From positions 1-64,000 of the forward strand of contig NZ_JAAOZT010000007.1 of NCBI RefSeq assembly GCF_011947285.1: 64,000 nucleotides of DNA, given 5' to 3'. Below are positions 12,383-20,813 of this stretch, piece after piece. Every line of letters starts with the position of its first letter. Position 1 is the stretch's first letter. Origin of the DNA: Glaciimonas immobilis. Its GTDB lineage: Bacteria > Pseudomonadota > Gammaproteobacteria > Burkholderiales > Burkholderiaceae_D. Below the pieces are notes generated by a model, which was not told where the DNA came from, did not search any database, and worked only from the letters and a program-made list of their open reading frames with translations. The position numbers and the translations under genes are program-made.

Positions 12383-12907
12383 TCAGCCTTCCAGCAAACT
12401 GCGCAACATCCATGCATTTTTTTCATGCAACTGCATGCGTTGGGTCAACAGATCGGCAGTTGGCTCATCCGATGCAGCATCCACAACCGGAAAAATTGAA
12501 CGCGCAGTGCGCGTGACCGATTCTTGGCCTGCGACCAGTTGTCGAATCATTTCAGTCGCATTGGGAACACCTACGGCTTCAGGAATAGATGATAGCTTGG
12601 CAAACGCGCTGTACGAACCTGGCGCAGGATAGCCCAAAGCACGAATACGTTCGGCAATCAAATCAACGGCTAATGACAACTCGGTATATTGCCCCTCAAA
12701 CATCAGGTGCAATGTATTGAACATTGGCCCAGTCACGTTCCAGTGAAAATTATGCGTTTTTAAATATAACGTATAAGTGTCGGCCAGCAGTTTGCTGAGA
12801 CCGTCTGCAATTTTCTTGCGATCTTTATCGTTGATGCCGATATTAATGACCGCGACGCTTTTCTTTGCAACTACCTTTGTAATTACTTTTGTAGCTAACT
12901 TTGCCAT
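12383..12907 (-). CDS. dps: Dps family DNA-binding ferritin-like protein
   Basis: Dps forms a dodecamer that stores iron using peroxide and coats DNA under stress. The 174-residue protein has the Dps signature [17 protein letters not shown] followed by [23 protein letters not shown], which carry the inter-subunit ferroxidase ligands. The N-terminus ([16 protein letters not shown]) is lysine-rich, as in Dps proteins that bind DNA. The ATG at 12907 has an AGAAGGAG site seven bases upstream; a longer frame to 12973 lacks one. The window also holds oxyR, the classical dps regulator, but no OxyR site was identified. Confidence 0.93.
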   Translation of the reverse strand: MAKLATKVITKVVAKKSVAVINIGINDKDRKKIADGLSKLLADTYTLYLKTHNFHWNVTGPMFNTLHLMFEGQYTELSLAVDLIAERIRALGYPAPGSYSAFAKLSSIPEAVGVPNATEMIRQLVAGQESVTRTARSIFPVVDAASDEPTADLLTQRMQLHEKNAWMLRSLLEG

Positions 12908-13074
12908 TGCATTGCTCCTTCTAGGACTGGTTTTGGAATTTGCCGAGAGGCTTGTATCCTGTGCCGGACCCATTCTATGTCAATTCGCGCGATAGCGTGT
13001 TTTATGTCCATCAGCCCGAAAGGAACCTGCGGGAGCAAGATTACTTTCATAGCGGGAGATTGCGCAGGAGATTT

Positions 13075-14349
13075 TTAGTCTACCGACATATTTCCCATCG
13101 CCTGCTCCGAGCGCCGATACAGCAGAATTGTCAGCGCGATCCCCCCCAGCGAGGCGAGTGAGGCAAACAGAAACACTTCGGGGTAACCAAACGCGGTGGC
13201 GATCAATCCGGCCAGCGGTCCGGTAATGCCGAGCGCAACGTCTAAAAACATGGAGTAGGTACCCAACGCACTGCCACGATTGTGTTGCGGTACGGTGCGC
13301 ACCGCTTCGACGCCCAGTGAGGGAAAAACTAGCGCAAAACCGAAGCCTGTGAGCGCGGCGCCGCACAGTGCCACCCAAGAGGCGGTAGAGAATCCGAGTA
13401 ATAGCAATCCGAGCGCCTCAATGGCAAAGCAGGCAACCGCAACCCGGAACCCGCCAAAACGACCGATCGCACCGCTAAAGAGTAATCGGGCACCTACAAA
13501 AGCACTACCAAACAAGGTCAGGGCGAAAGCGGCATTAGACCAATGATGGCTGGCGTAAAAAAGTGTGATGAAGGTAGCGATCGACCCAAATCCAATGGAG
13601 CCGAGAGCCAGGCCGATGCCATGGGGTAACACGCGTCGCAATACGCTTTTGAACGAGAGATGCTCGCCTTTGATGACCGCCGTAGCCTGTTTACGCCGTG
13701 CTAAATAATAGCCCAGGACAGATAAAACGGCGATGATAACGCCAACCCACGATAAGCCCCAGGCGTGCACAATAACCACGCCAAGCGGCGCACCTGCTGC
13801 TAGCGCGCCGTAAGTAGCGATACCATTCCAGGAAATCATTCGCGCAGTGTGTTGAGCGCCTACGCGACCAATACCCCATGCAATGGCACCGGTACCGACC
13901 AGACTTTCGGCGCAACCGAGCACTAGTCGCCCGAGCATTAATACCACCAGACTAAGCCACGGTATCGGCATCAGCAATGCTGCTACTATTAGAACAGCAC
14001 CGCTAACGCCGCATCCTATCAAGCCATATAGAACCGAGGTTTTGGGGCCGACCGAATCGGCAAGGCGACCGGCACGCGGGCGGCTTAACATGGTTGCCAG
14101 ATACTGAACGCTAATGGCGAGACCTGCGATGACGGAACTGTAGCCGAGATCGACGTTAACATAGCCGGGCAGGACGGCTAACGGCAAACCTATCGACAGG
14201 TAGCAGATAAACGTGAAAAAAGAAGTAGAGATGATATGGAACGTGACCGCGCTCTCTGACAGAGGTTGCAGATCGGGCGGTGAAACAGGTGAATCACCAT
14301 GCTTTGAAACTGACGGTGGGACGCGTTTCAAGCGGGCTTGTTCGAGCAT
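13075..14349 (-). CDS. MFS transporter, YhhS/YfcJ family
   Basis: A 424-residue, 12-helix major facilitator resembling E. coli YhhS (UPF0226). Key segments are [15 protein letters not shown] in helix 1, [26 protein letters not shown] (the MFS loop 2-3 signature) and the second-half [22 protein letters not shown]. The family is linked to efflux of toxic compounds, but the substrate here is unknown. The start is uncertain: ATG at 14349 is chosen, and a TTG at 14397 would add 16 residues. Neither has a good ribosome site. Confidence 0.85.
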   Translation of the reverse strand: MLEQARLKRVPPSVSKHGDSPVSPPDLQPLSESAVTFHIISTSFFTFICYLSIGLPLAVLPGYVNVDLGYSSVIAGLAISVQYLATMLSRPRAGRLADSVGPKTSVLYGLIGCGVSGAVLIVAALLMPIPWLSLVVLMLGRLVLGCAESLVGTGAIAWGIGRVGAQHTARMISWNGIATYGALAAGAPLGVVIVHAWGLSWVGVIIAVLSVLGYYLARRKQATAVIKGEHLSFKSVLRRVLPHGIGLALGSIGFGSIATFITLFYASHHWSNAAFALTLFGSAFVGARLLFSGAIGRFGGFRVAVACFAIEALGLLLLGFSTASWVALCGAALTGFGFALVFPSLGVEAVRTVPQHNRGSALGTYSMFLDVALGITGPLAGLIATAFGYPEVFLFASLASLGGIALTILLYRRSEQAMGNMSVD

Positions 14350-14397
14350 AGTAGGCAACGTAAAGAAGGTGATCGATTTGAGATTGGCGACAACCAA

Positions 14398-14757
14398 TGG
14401 TGTATAAAAAGACTAGATAAATGATTGTTACAGAAACAGTGGCCAGCACTAACAAATCGCACGTTGTTATCGCAATTCGGTGATATCTAATCAGTAGTTA
14501 ATCAATAATCATAACCAGTAATTAAGCAGTGATTTTAATAGTTGTAAATCCAAAACGGTGCCTCAATTTCATGATGCAAATCACAACTTTACTTTAATGC
14601 AAGACACTATTTTACTCTCGTGTCCTGATTATCGCTTGCTGGCCCGCAAAACGGCAGGGATTCCGAGTCGCCCCTGATTTCCGGAACGGTTTGACGTGTC
14701 TTAGTCCGAACTTCGTAAATCCGCTTCCTGAGCTGCCACGCAGCTTATAATGGTGAG
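14398..14757. other. Intergenic region between the divergent MFS gene and uvrD
   Basis: About 360 bases, A/T-rich in 14400-14600. The only clear signal is TATAAT at 14746-14751 just ahead of uvrD. No small gene, RNA or repeat was recognised. Confidence 0.5.
14746..14751 (+). promoter_or_regulatory. Perfect -10 box immediately before the uvrD start codon
   Basis: TATAAT ends six bases before the ATG of uvrD at 14758. If used, the transcript would start at or within a base of the A of ATG, giving a leaderless message. No good -35 was seen at 17 bases (nearest TTCCTG at 14725). GGTGAG lies against the ATG, too close to work as a normal ribosome site. Confidence 0.35.
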
Positions 14758-17040
14758 ATGCAAAATCTCCTTTTGAACCTCAATCCCGAACAACTCGCCG
14801 CCGTTACCTTGCCAGCCCAGCCCGCATTGATTCTTGCCGGTGCAGGATCAGGCAAGACGCGCGTGCTCATTACGCGTATTGCGTGGCTAATTCAAACCGG
14901 ACAGGTCTCCCCGTCTGGCGTGCTGGCCGTCACCTTTACCAACAAAGCGGCCAAGGAAATGATGATGAGGTTGTCGGCGATGTTGCCGATAAATACACGC
15001 GGGATGTGGATTGGTACTTTTCACGGCTTATGCAATCGTCTGCTGCGCGCCCATCATAAAGACGCTGGCCTGACCGCGACGTTTCAGATACTCGATTCAC
15101 AAGACCAGCTATCGGCAATTAAACGTCTTCTCAAGTCATTAAATATTGACGATGAAAAATATCCGCCGCGCAACTTGATGTATTTTATTAATGGTGCCAA
15201 GGATCAGGGTCTGCGGGCGCATCAGGTTGATGTCAGCGACGATTACAACCGCAAATTTGTCGAACTCTATGCGTTATATGATCAACAATGTCAGCGTGAG
15301 GGCGTTGTTGATTTTGCGGAATTATTATTGCGTACCTATGAATTACTGGCCAGAAATCAACCGTTGCGTGAGCATTATCAAGCCCGCTTCAAGCATATTC
15401 TGGTCGATGAGTTTCAGGATACCAACGATCTGCAGTATAAATGGTTGAAGTTGATGGCAGGGCAGGGCGGCACGGTCTTTGCCGTTGGCGATGACGATCA
15501 AAGTATTTATGCGTTTCGTGGTGCCAACGTCGGCAACATGAGCACTTTTGAGCGCGAGTTCAAGGTCGAAAATTTGATCAAGCTGGAGCAAAATTATCGC
15601 TCGCACGGCCATATTCTGGATTCCGCCAACACGCTGATTGCCAACAATAGCAAGCGCCTGGGAAAAAATTTACGCACTGATGCCGGTCACGGTGAGCCGG
15701 TCAGAATCTACGAATCCACCAGCGATTTGCTGGAAGCGCAGTGGATCATAGAGGAGGCCAAAAGCCTCATCAATGAGGGTGCGACGCGTAGCGAAATTGC
15801 GATTCTGTATCGCTCTAACGCACAGTCGCGGGTGATTGAGCATGCCTTGTTTTCAGCAGGGATTCCGTACCGGGTATATGGAGGGCAACGCTATTTTGAG
15901 CGCGCAGAAGTCAAGCACGCGATCGCCTATTTGCAATTGATGGACAACCCGCACAACGACTCCGCATTTTTACGGGTAGTGAATTTTCCGACCAGGGGGA
16001 TCGGCGCACGTTCGCTCGAGCATCTGCAAGATGCGGCCCGCCAGCAAGGGATTTCGTTATATGCAGCGGTCCCCTATGTGGCGGGCAAGGCGGGTGCTTC
16101 TCTTGGCGCTTTTCTTAAATTAATTGAAGGCACGCGTTTCGAAGCGCAGCATCTGCCGCTGCCGGAGATGATACAAATCATGCTCGACATGAGTGGCCTG
16201 ATTACCCATTACCGGTCGGAAAGAGAGGGGGCGGATCGTATTGAGAATCTGGAGCAACTGGTCAACGCTGCGACGCTGTTCGTTGCGGAAGAAGGTTTCG
16301 GACACAACGCGCCCGCTTTGTCAGGTCCGCAAGCCGATGTGCTCGCCGCGGCTTCCATTACGACTGCGGACGGGATTGAGATTATCGATGCCGATGCGCG
16401 ACTGTCGTTCATTATGTCGCCACTGTCAGCCTTCTTGTCACATGCTTCACTGGAGGCGGGCGACAATCAGGCTAAAACGGGACAAGACGCTTTGCAACTG
16501 ATGACCGTCCACTCATCCAAGGGACTGGAGTTTGAGGCAGTATTCATCACAGGATTGGAAGAAGGTTTGTTTCCTCATGAAAATTCGCAGAAGGAAGAAT
16601 CCGGCGTGGAGGAAGAGCGGCGTCTGATGTACGTTGCCATCACGCGTGCAAAGAAGCGTCTTTACATGAGTTTTTCGCAAACGCGCATGCTGCACGGTCA
16701 GACCCGGTATAACTTGCGCTCGCGGTTTTTTGACGAGTTGCCGGAGCAGGCGCTGAAGTGGTTGTCGCCCAAAATACAGGCACCGCAACATAGCTGGTTT
16801 GCCCACCCGAAAGCGGCATGGGTAGACGAGCCGCAGTTTGGGGCGAATACGATTGCCAACAAATTTACCAAACTTGATCTGGGCTGGCGCATCGGTGAGA
16901 ACGTTGCCCATCTGAAGTTTGGCGAGGGCGTCATTGTTAACATCGAAGGCAGTGGCGACAGCGCGCGTGCACAGATTAACTTTGGCAAACATGGGATGAA
17001 ATTGCTAGACCTGACGGTTGCCAAGTTGGAGAAGGTTTAA
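14758..17040 (+). CDS. uvrD: DNA helicase II UvrD
   Basis: Superfamily 1A 3'-5' helicase acting in nucleotide excision and mismatch repair. The 760-residue protein has Walker A AGAGSGKT at residues 27-34, motif Ia VTFTNKAAKEM, motif II ILVDEFQDTN, motif III FAVGDDDQSIYAFRGA, motif V LMTVHSSKGLEFEAVFITG and motif VI RLMYVAITRAKKRLYM. A C-terminal Tudor-like domain (GENVAHLKFGEGVIVNIEG) marks UvrD/PcrA rather than Rep, which lacks it. It stands alone, with a possible leaderless start. Confidence 0.95.
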   Translation: MQNLLLNLNPEQLAAVTLPAQPALILAGAGSGKTRVLITRIAWLIQTGQVSPSGVLAVTFTNKAAKEMMMRLSAMLPINTRGMWIGTFHGLCNRLLRAHHKDAGLTATFQILDSQDQLSAIKRLLKSLNIDDEKYPPRNLMYFINGAKDQGLRAHQVDVSDDYNRKFVELYALYDQQCQREGVVDFAELLLRTYELLARNQPLREHYQARFKHILVDEFQDTNDLQYKWLKLMAGQGGTVFAVGDDDQSIYAFRGANVGNMSTFEREFKVENLIKLEQNYRSHGHILDSANTLIANNSKRLGKNLRTDAGHGEPVRIYESTSDLLEAQWIIEEAKSLINEGATRSEIAILYRSNAQSRVIEHALFSAGIPYRVYGGQRYFERAEVKHAIAYLQLMDNPHNDSAFLRVVNFPTRGIGARSLEHLQDAARQQGISLYAAVPYVAGKAGASLGAFLKLIEGTRFEAQHLPLPEMIQIMLDMSGLITHYRSEREGADRIENLEQLVNAATLFVAEEGFGHNAPALSGPQADVLAAASITTADGIEIIDADARLSFIMSPLSAFLSHASLEAGDNQAKTGQDALQLMTVHSSKGLEFEAVFITGLEEGLFPHENSQKEESGVEEERRLMYVAITRAKKRLYMSFSQTRMLHGQTRYNLRSRFFDELPEQALKWLSPKIQAPQHSWFAHPKAAWVDEPQFGANTIANKFTKLDLGWRIGENVAHLKFGEGVIVNIEGSGDSARAQINFGKHGMKLLDLTVAKLEKV

Positions 17041-17131
17041 ACACCTGACTAACGTAAAACCGCTCCAGCGGCGATGTGCTTTCTAGCCGCCTTGCGCAAC
17101 CCGGCCTTAGTGGCCGCTCTAACATACTGTC

Positions 17132-17180
17132 TTCGTCGGCAAGGTAGGAAGCCCTTTACTGGGACGATTTTGGGTAAGCC
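17132..17180 (+). repeat. Member of a short intergenic repeat family (copy 1)
   Basis: The core GGGACGATTTTGGGTAAGCC at 17161-17180 recurs with few changes at 43509-43528 and 55901-55919. Copies 1 and 2 also share an upstream segment of the type GTC-N3-GTSSVVRGSTAGGAAAGCC. All three lie in intergenic DNA on the plus strand. Origin unknown. Confidence 0.5.
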
Positions 17181-17243
17181 CTTCATCGTCGCTGCCCCAC
17201 CGCATTAGGAAAGCGACGCGTTTGAATACTTGTTTGAATATGG

Positions 17244-18032
17244 TTATTTAACTGCTTTGTCAGTGATGTTGGTTATATTTGGCTTGCCAAATATCTGCGT
17301 GTAAGTAGGGTAAAACGAGCAGTACATCACAACTGTCAGCAGTATCGATAAGGGCAATAGCACCATAATCGTAATGGATGCATTGCCTGCCAGCAACGCC
17401 ACGATGACGCTCACAATCGCTGGCAATACCACGCCAAAAAGTGCCCAGGTAAGCCCGTACACCAGAAATGCCTTGGTCTCGCGCTGAACCGCAAAAAAAC
17501 TAAAGAAAATTGCCTTCAGGACGCTCATTTTTTGCCACACAATAAGTGGTGCGGCGTACCAGAATCCCATCGCAAATGGCACGTATATCGCGGCGGAAAA
17601 CATCATTGCCAGCGACATATTGGATTCTTGCGCGGTCTTGGCGTCAAGTGGAATCTGGCCCGTCATCGCCTGCCAGAAAACACCCCCATCAATCAGGGAC
17701 GACGCACCGATCGCGATGATTGCTGCCAGTAAATACAGACATCCAAGAAGCAACAGATTCTTAACTGCCGGTGATCGAAATCCGGTCAACAATAAGTTAG
17801 GGAAGACGCGTTTGCCTTCCTCAATCTGTACGCACGCCTGCATGAATGCCATCGAAAATACCGGTACCAATATCAGCGGCAGCACCTGGCCTAACACTGG
17901 AATGATACCCAGAGCCAGCATCAGAAACATGTACGCGAGAAACAGCGTGGAGAGTTCAGCAGGTTGTTTACGGAACAGCGCAAAGCCGCTTTTCACCCAA
18001 ACCCAGCCAGTTTTTGCAGGTAATTTTTCCAT
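17244..18032 (-). CDS. BPSS1780-like integral membrane protein
   Basis: A 262-residue polytopic protein with about six membrane helices (for example LFLAYMFLMLALGIIPVLGQVLPLI, NLLLLGCLYLLAAIIAIGA and ALFGVVLPAIVSVIVALLAG). The N-terminus (KTGWVWVKSGFALFRKQP) and the central MGFWYAAPLIVWQKMSVLKA match the family annotated as BPSS1780 membrane protein in Burkholderiales. No function is known. It ends the minus-strand run DUF2782 - thrB - this gene; five bases separate its start from the thrB stop, which suggests co-transcription. Confidence 0.75.
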   Translation of the reverse strand: MEKLPAKTGWVWVKSGFALFRKQPAELSTLFLAYMFLMLALGIIPVLGQVLPLILVPVFSMAFMQACVQIEEGKRVFPNLLLTGFRSPAVKNLLLLGCLYLLAAIIAIGASSLIDGGVFWQAMTGQIPLDAKTAQESNMSLAMMFSAAIYVPFAMGFWYAAPLIVWQKMSVLKAIFFSFFAVQRETKAFLVYGLTWALFGVVLPAIVSVIVALLAGNASITIMVLLPLSILLTVVMYCSFYPTYTQIFGKPNITNITDKAVK

Positions 18033-18037
18033 TATTT

Positions 18038-18994
18038 TCAGACCAGGGCCGGAGCCGGGTGAGCAATGCGCTGTCGCAATATCCGTTCAAAATCAGTCGG
18101 ATCAAGCGGCGTCAGCATTTCTGCTGGGCGCGGTAAATAAAAGTCATAAAGACGCGATAGCCAGAACCGCAAAGCAGCAGCACGTAACATCGGTTGCCAT
18201 GCAAGTTGTTCGTCAATGCTAAATGGCTGCACCGAACGGTAGCCGTCCAGCATTGCCGCCACGCGTGTTTCATCTAGCCCGCCGGTATGAACATCAATAC
18301 ACCAATCGTTGACGGTGACGGCGAGATCAAATAGCCAGGTATCGCATCCCGCAAAATAAAAATCGAAAAATCCCGTCAGCCGATCGCCGTCGAACATGAC
18401 ATTATTGCGGAACAGGTCGGCGTGCACAGGACCGTTCGGCAAATTGTTAAAAGTTTCCGTCTCCGCAAAGTCTTCCTGAAACTGCAATTCGGCGCGAAGC
18501 AACTGTTGGATTTCTTCCGGCAAAAACGGCAATACTACTGGCGCCGTCTCGCGCCACCAGGACAGGCCGCGTAAGTTAGGCTGCTTAATAGCAAAATCCC
18601 GTGCGGCCAGATGCATCTTTGCCAGCATCTCGCCTACCGCGTAGCAATGCACCGGGCCCGGTGACATTTGCGATTCGCCGGCTAGTTTGCTGACGATGGC
18701 AGCGGGCTTACCGTGTAACGCATTGATAATCGATCCGTCCGCGTTCGCAATCGGCGCTGGTACCGCCACGCCACGCTGCGCCAGATGACGCATGAGCTCC
18801 AGATAAAACGGCAATTGTTCGAAGCTAAGCTTCTCAAAAACAGTTAGTACGTATTCGCCAGCTTCAGTATCTATGAAGAAATTGCTGTTTTCAATGCCAG
18901 ACGATATGCCTTTAATTGCTAGTGCTTTGCCTAAAGGAAATTGGGATAGCCATTGGGTCAGGTCATCCAGACTGACCGGGGTAAATACTGCCAT
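18038..18994 (-). CDS. thrB: Homoserine kinase, APH-fold type (ThrB2)
   Basis: Phosphorylates homoserine to O-phosphohomoserine for threonine synthesis. The 318-residue protein belongs to the aminoglycoside-phosphotransferase-like class used by betaproteobacteria, not the GHMP class of E. coli. Evidence is the N-terminal [29 protein letters not shown], the catalytic [19 protein letters not shown] (Brenner HxDxxxxN) and the metal-binding [19 protein letters not shown]. The open frame extends to 19090, but the ATG at 18994 gives the usual family start; no clear ribosome site is seen there. Confidence 0.93.
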   Translation of the reverse strand: MAVFTPVSLDDLTQWLSQFPLGKALAIKGISSGIENSNFFIDTEAGEYVLTVFEKLSFEQLPFYLELMRHLAQRGVAVPAPIANADGSIINALHGKPAAIVSKLAGESQMSPGPVHCYAVGEMLAKMHLAARDFAIKQPNLRGLSWWRETAPVVLPFLPEEIQQLLRAELQFQEDFAETETFNNLPNGPVHADLFRNNVMFDGDRLTGFFDFYFAGCDTWLFDLAVTVNDWCIDVHTGGLDETRVAAMLDGYRSVQPFSIDEQLAWQPMLRAAALRFWLSRLYDFYLPRPAEMLTPLDPTDFERILRQRIAHPAPALV

Positions 18995-19135
18995 GAGAAA
19001 ATTTAAAAAAGGAGATTTCGGAAAAAGTCGAAAGGACATGCCATTTGTGAGAATGCTGAGCAAAGACACCATATCAGTCTTTGCCCGCATCTTTGCCTGG
19101 GCTACAAAAAGCTACATATTGCGGTCTGAACTGGC

Positions 19136-19588
19136 TTAACTACCTGGTGCAGCTGGCGGCGCTGGCGCTGTTTTGCCACCGCCCTGCTCGTCACCGGGTT
19201 TTGCAGGTTTTTCTTTCTTTTGGCCCCAGTCAAATTCTTTGATCACCCATTGAGCACCGTTAGCGGACGTGTTATCGGCGTCAACACTCTTACGCGGGAT
19301 GATGTGGTAAGAACTGCCGCCACTATTTACCTTGATATCAGTTACAACACCCTGCTGGCGTTGTTGGGTGATACTGCCCTCCGGCGCTTTCTGTTCTTTT
19401 TCAATAGAAATGGCCGGTTTTTCGCCTTCCTCCAAGTGTTGCATCTCTGGTGGAGGAGGTGCCAGGCCGGTCGGACGCGCTGGGTCGGCCGATTGCTGCG
19501 CCAATACTGTTGGCGTCACGGACGCTCCAAACGCTGCGATGAAGAGCGCTGCGATGGTTGCCATAGGCCAGACTTTGAGGTTATTCAT
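19136..19588 (-). CDS. Secreted DUF2782 family protein
   Basis: A 150-residue exported protein: signal peptide with hydrophobic core ATIAALFIAAFGASV and cleavage around VLAQQ, then a proline-rich linker. The DUF2782 core is EEGEKPAISIEKEQKAPEGS with VTDIKVNSGGSSYHIIPRKS; this small domain of unknown role is typically encoded beside polA and thrB in betaproteobacteria, as here. The C-terminal tail is rich in Pro, Gly, Lys and Ala (KPAKPGDEQGGGKTAPAPPA) and looks disordered. Confidence 0.8.
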   Translation of the reverse strand: MNNLKVWPMATIAALFIAAFGASVTPTVLAQQSADPARPTGLAPPPPEMQHLEEGEKPAISIEKEQKAPEGSITQQRQQGVVTDIKVNSGGSSYHIIPRKSVDADNTSANGAQWVIKEFDWGQKKEKPAKPGDEQGGGKTAPAPPAAPGS

Positions 19589-20060
19589 GGTTTTGGATAC
19601 CTATTTGTTCGGTGATAGCAAACTAGCGGGAAAATCTAGTTAAATGCATTTAGCTCATTGTAACAAACCGGCTGTAGCGATAGGGTCCGACCTGTCTTTC
19701 TGGCTTAAATAGCGGTGATAAATCGTTCTTTTTCCAACAATCGAAAAATAAACGGCATTTCCTGATGGAAATTTAAAAGGTAGGCGGAAAATTGTCTTTT
19801 TTTGTTAACTCTCGCGCCAGCATGCCCGAGGGTTCTGATCATAAAAATGTCATTAATGCTAAGGAGAAAATTTTGCGCGAGAAAAGCAATCAAATAGGGA
19901 GCCATTAGCAAGTAAATAGCAAGTAAATAACAAGCAGAAACAAAAAATAGCGAGCAATAGGCCGCATTGAGCCAGACCGGCCTATAAGACCGGTCCCGAA
20001 GCTTCAATTGATCTTTAAAAAAGGTTGTTGATGTTACTGCACAAGTTTTCCGACAGACTC
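19589..20060. other. Intergenic region, no supported gene
   Basis: About 470 A/T-rich bases between two minus-strand genes. A direct repeat AGCAAGTAAAT occurs near 19908-19930, and GACCGG...CCGGTC (19975-19995) forms a six-bp stem without a T tract. A 100-codon minus-strand frame (19705-20007, TTG start, one possible membrane segment) is open but has no recognisable likeness or ribosome site. Confidence 0.45.
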
Positions 20061-20813
20061 TTACAGCACTGCGCCTGTGTCGGTATGACGCTCCGCCGAA
20101 TCTGCCAGAGATGTTTCACCCTTGTCATAAAAATCAAACACTGCATCAACAATACTTGCAGGATCGTCGATCACCTGAATGAGATCCATATCCTTTGCGC
20201 CGATCATGCCGGTCGTCACCAACGTTGTGCGGAACCAGTCCAACAAACCGCTCCAAAACTCTGTCCCAACCAGAATAATCGGAATATGCCGACATTTGCC
20301 GGTCTGAATTAAGGTCAACACCTCAGTCAACTCATCCATCGTGCCAAATCCGCCCGGCAAGACGATATACGCATCCGCATGTCGCACAAAGGCGACTTTA
20401 CGCGCAAAAAAGTGCCTAAAACTTAGAGAAATATCTTGCCACTTGTTATTGCTTTGCTCGTGCGGCAATTCAATATTGAGTCCGATGGAAGGCGATTTGC
20501 CTTCAAACGCGCCGCGGTTGGCGGCTTCCATCAGGCCTGGACCACCGCCTGAAATCACCGCAAATCCTGCATCTGAAAAACGCCGCGCGATATCTGAACA
20601 TTGCGCGTAATACGGGTTATCCTCTTTAATCCTTGCCGAGCCAAAGATGGAGACGGCGGGGTGCAACTCTGACAGACGTTCGGTTGACTCGATAAACTCT
20701 GCCATAATTGTGAACATATGCCACGATTCGCGTGCCTTCTTGGAAGTAGCGCGTTCGATGTCCGTCACTTGCCGCAAACGCGGCACATTCTTTCCGTTCG
20801 AATTTGATTCCAT
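20061..20813 (-). CDS. LOG family protein (TIGR00730-type nucleotide phosphoribohydrolase)
   Basis: The 250-residue Rossmann-fold protein carries the LOG motif PGGFGTMDELTEVLTLIQTGK and the nucleotide-binding GSARIKEDNPYY and ISGGGPGLMEAANRGAFEG. Family members hydrolyse nucleoside 5'-monophosphates, including cytokinin ribotides, releasing the base. The N-terminal 60 residues (RATSKKARESWHMFTIMAEF) match the longer proteobacterial subtype. The ATG at 20811-20813 (complement) abuts the polA ATG at 20814; a TTG two codons earlier would lie inside polA. The two genes are divergent with no spacer. Confidence 0.87.
   Translation of the reverse strand: MESNSNGKNVPRLRQVTDIERATSKKARESWHMFTIMAEFIESTERLSELHPAVSIFGSARIKEDNPYYAQCSDIARRFSDAGFAVISGGGPGLMEAANRGAFEGKSPSIGLNIELPHEQSNNKWQDISLSFRHFFARKVAFVRHADAYIVLPGGFGTMDELTEVLTLIQTGKCRHIPIILVGTEFWSGLLDWFRTTLVTTGMIGAKDMDLIQVIDDPASIVDAVFDFYDKGETSLADSAERHTDTGAVL

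Noticed and set aside
19975-19995. GACCGG...CCGGTC hairpin as a terminator of the LOG gene
   Set aside because: Only six base pairs with a nine-base loop and no T tract in either direction.
19705-20007. 100-codon minus-strand frame with a possible membrane segment
   Set aside because: TTG start, no ribosome site, A/T-rich low-complexity DNA and no recognisable family; noted in the intergenic entry only.
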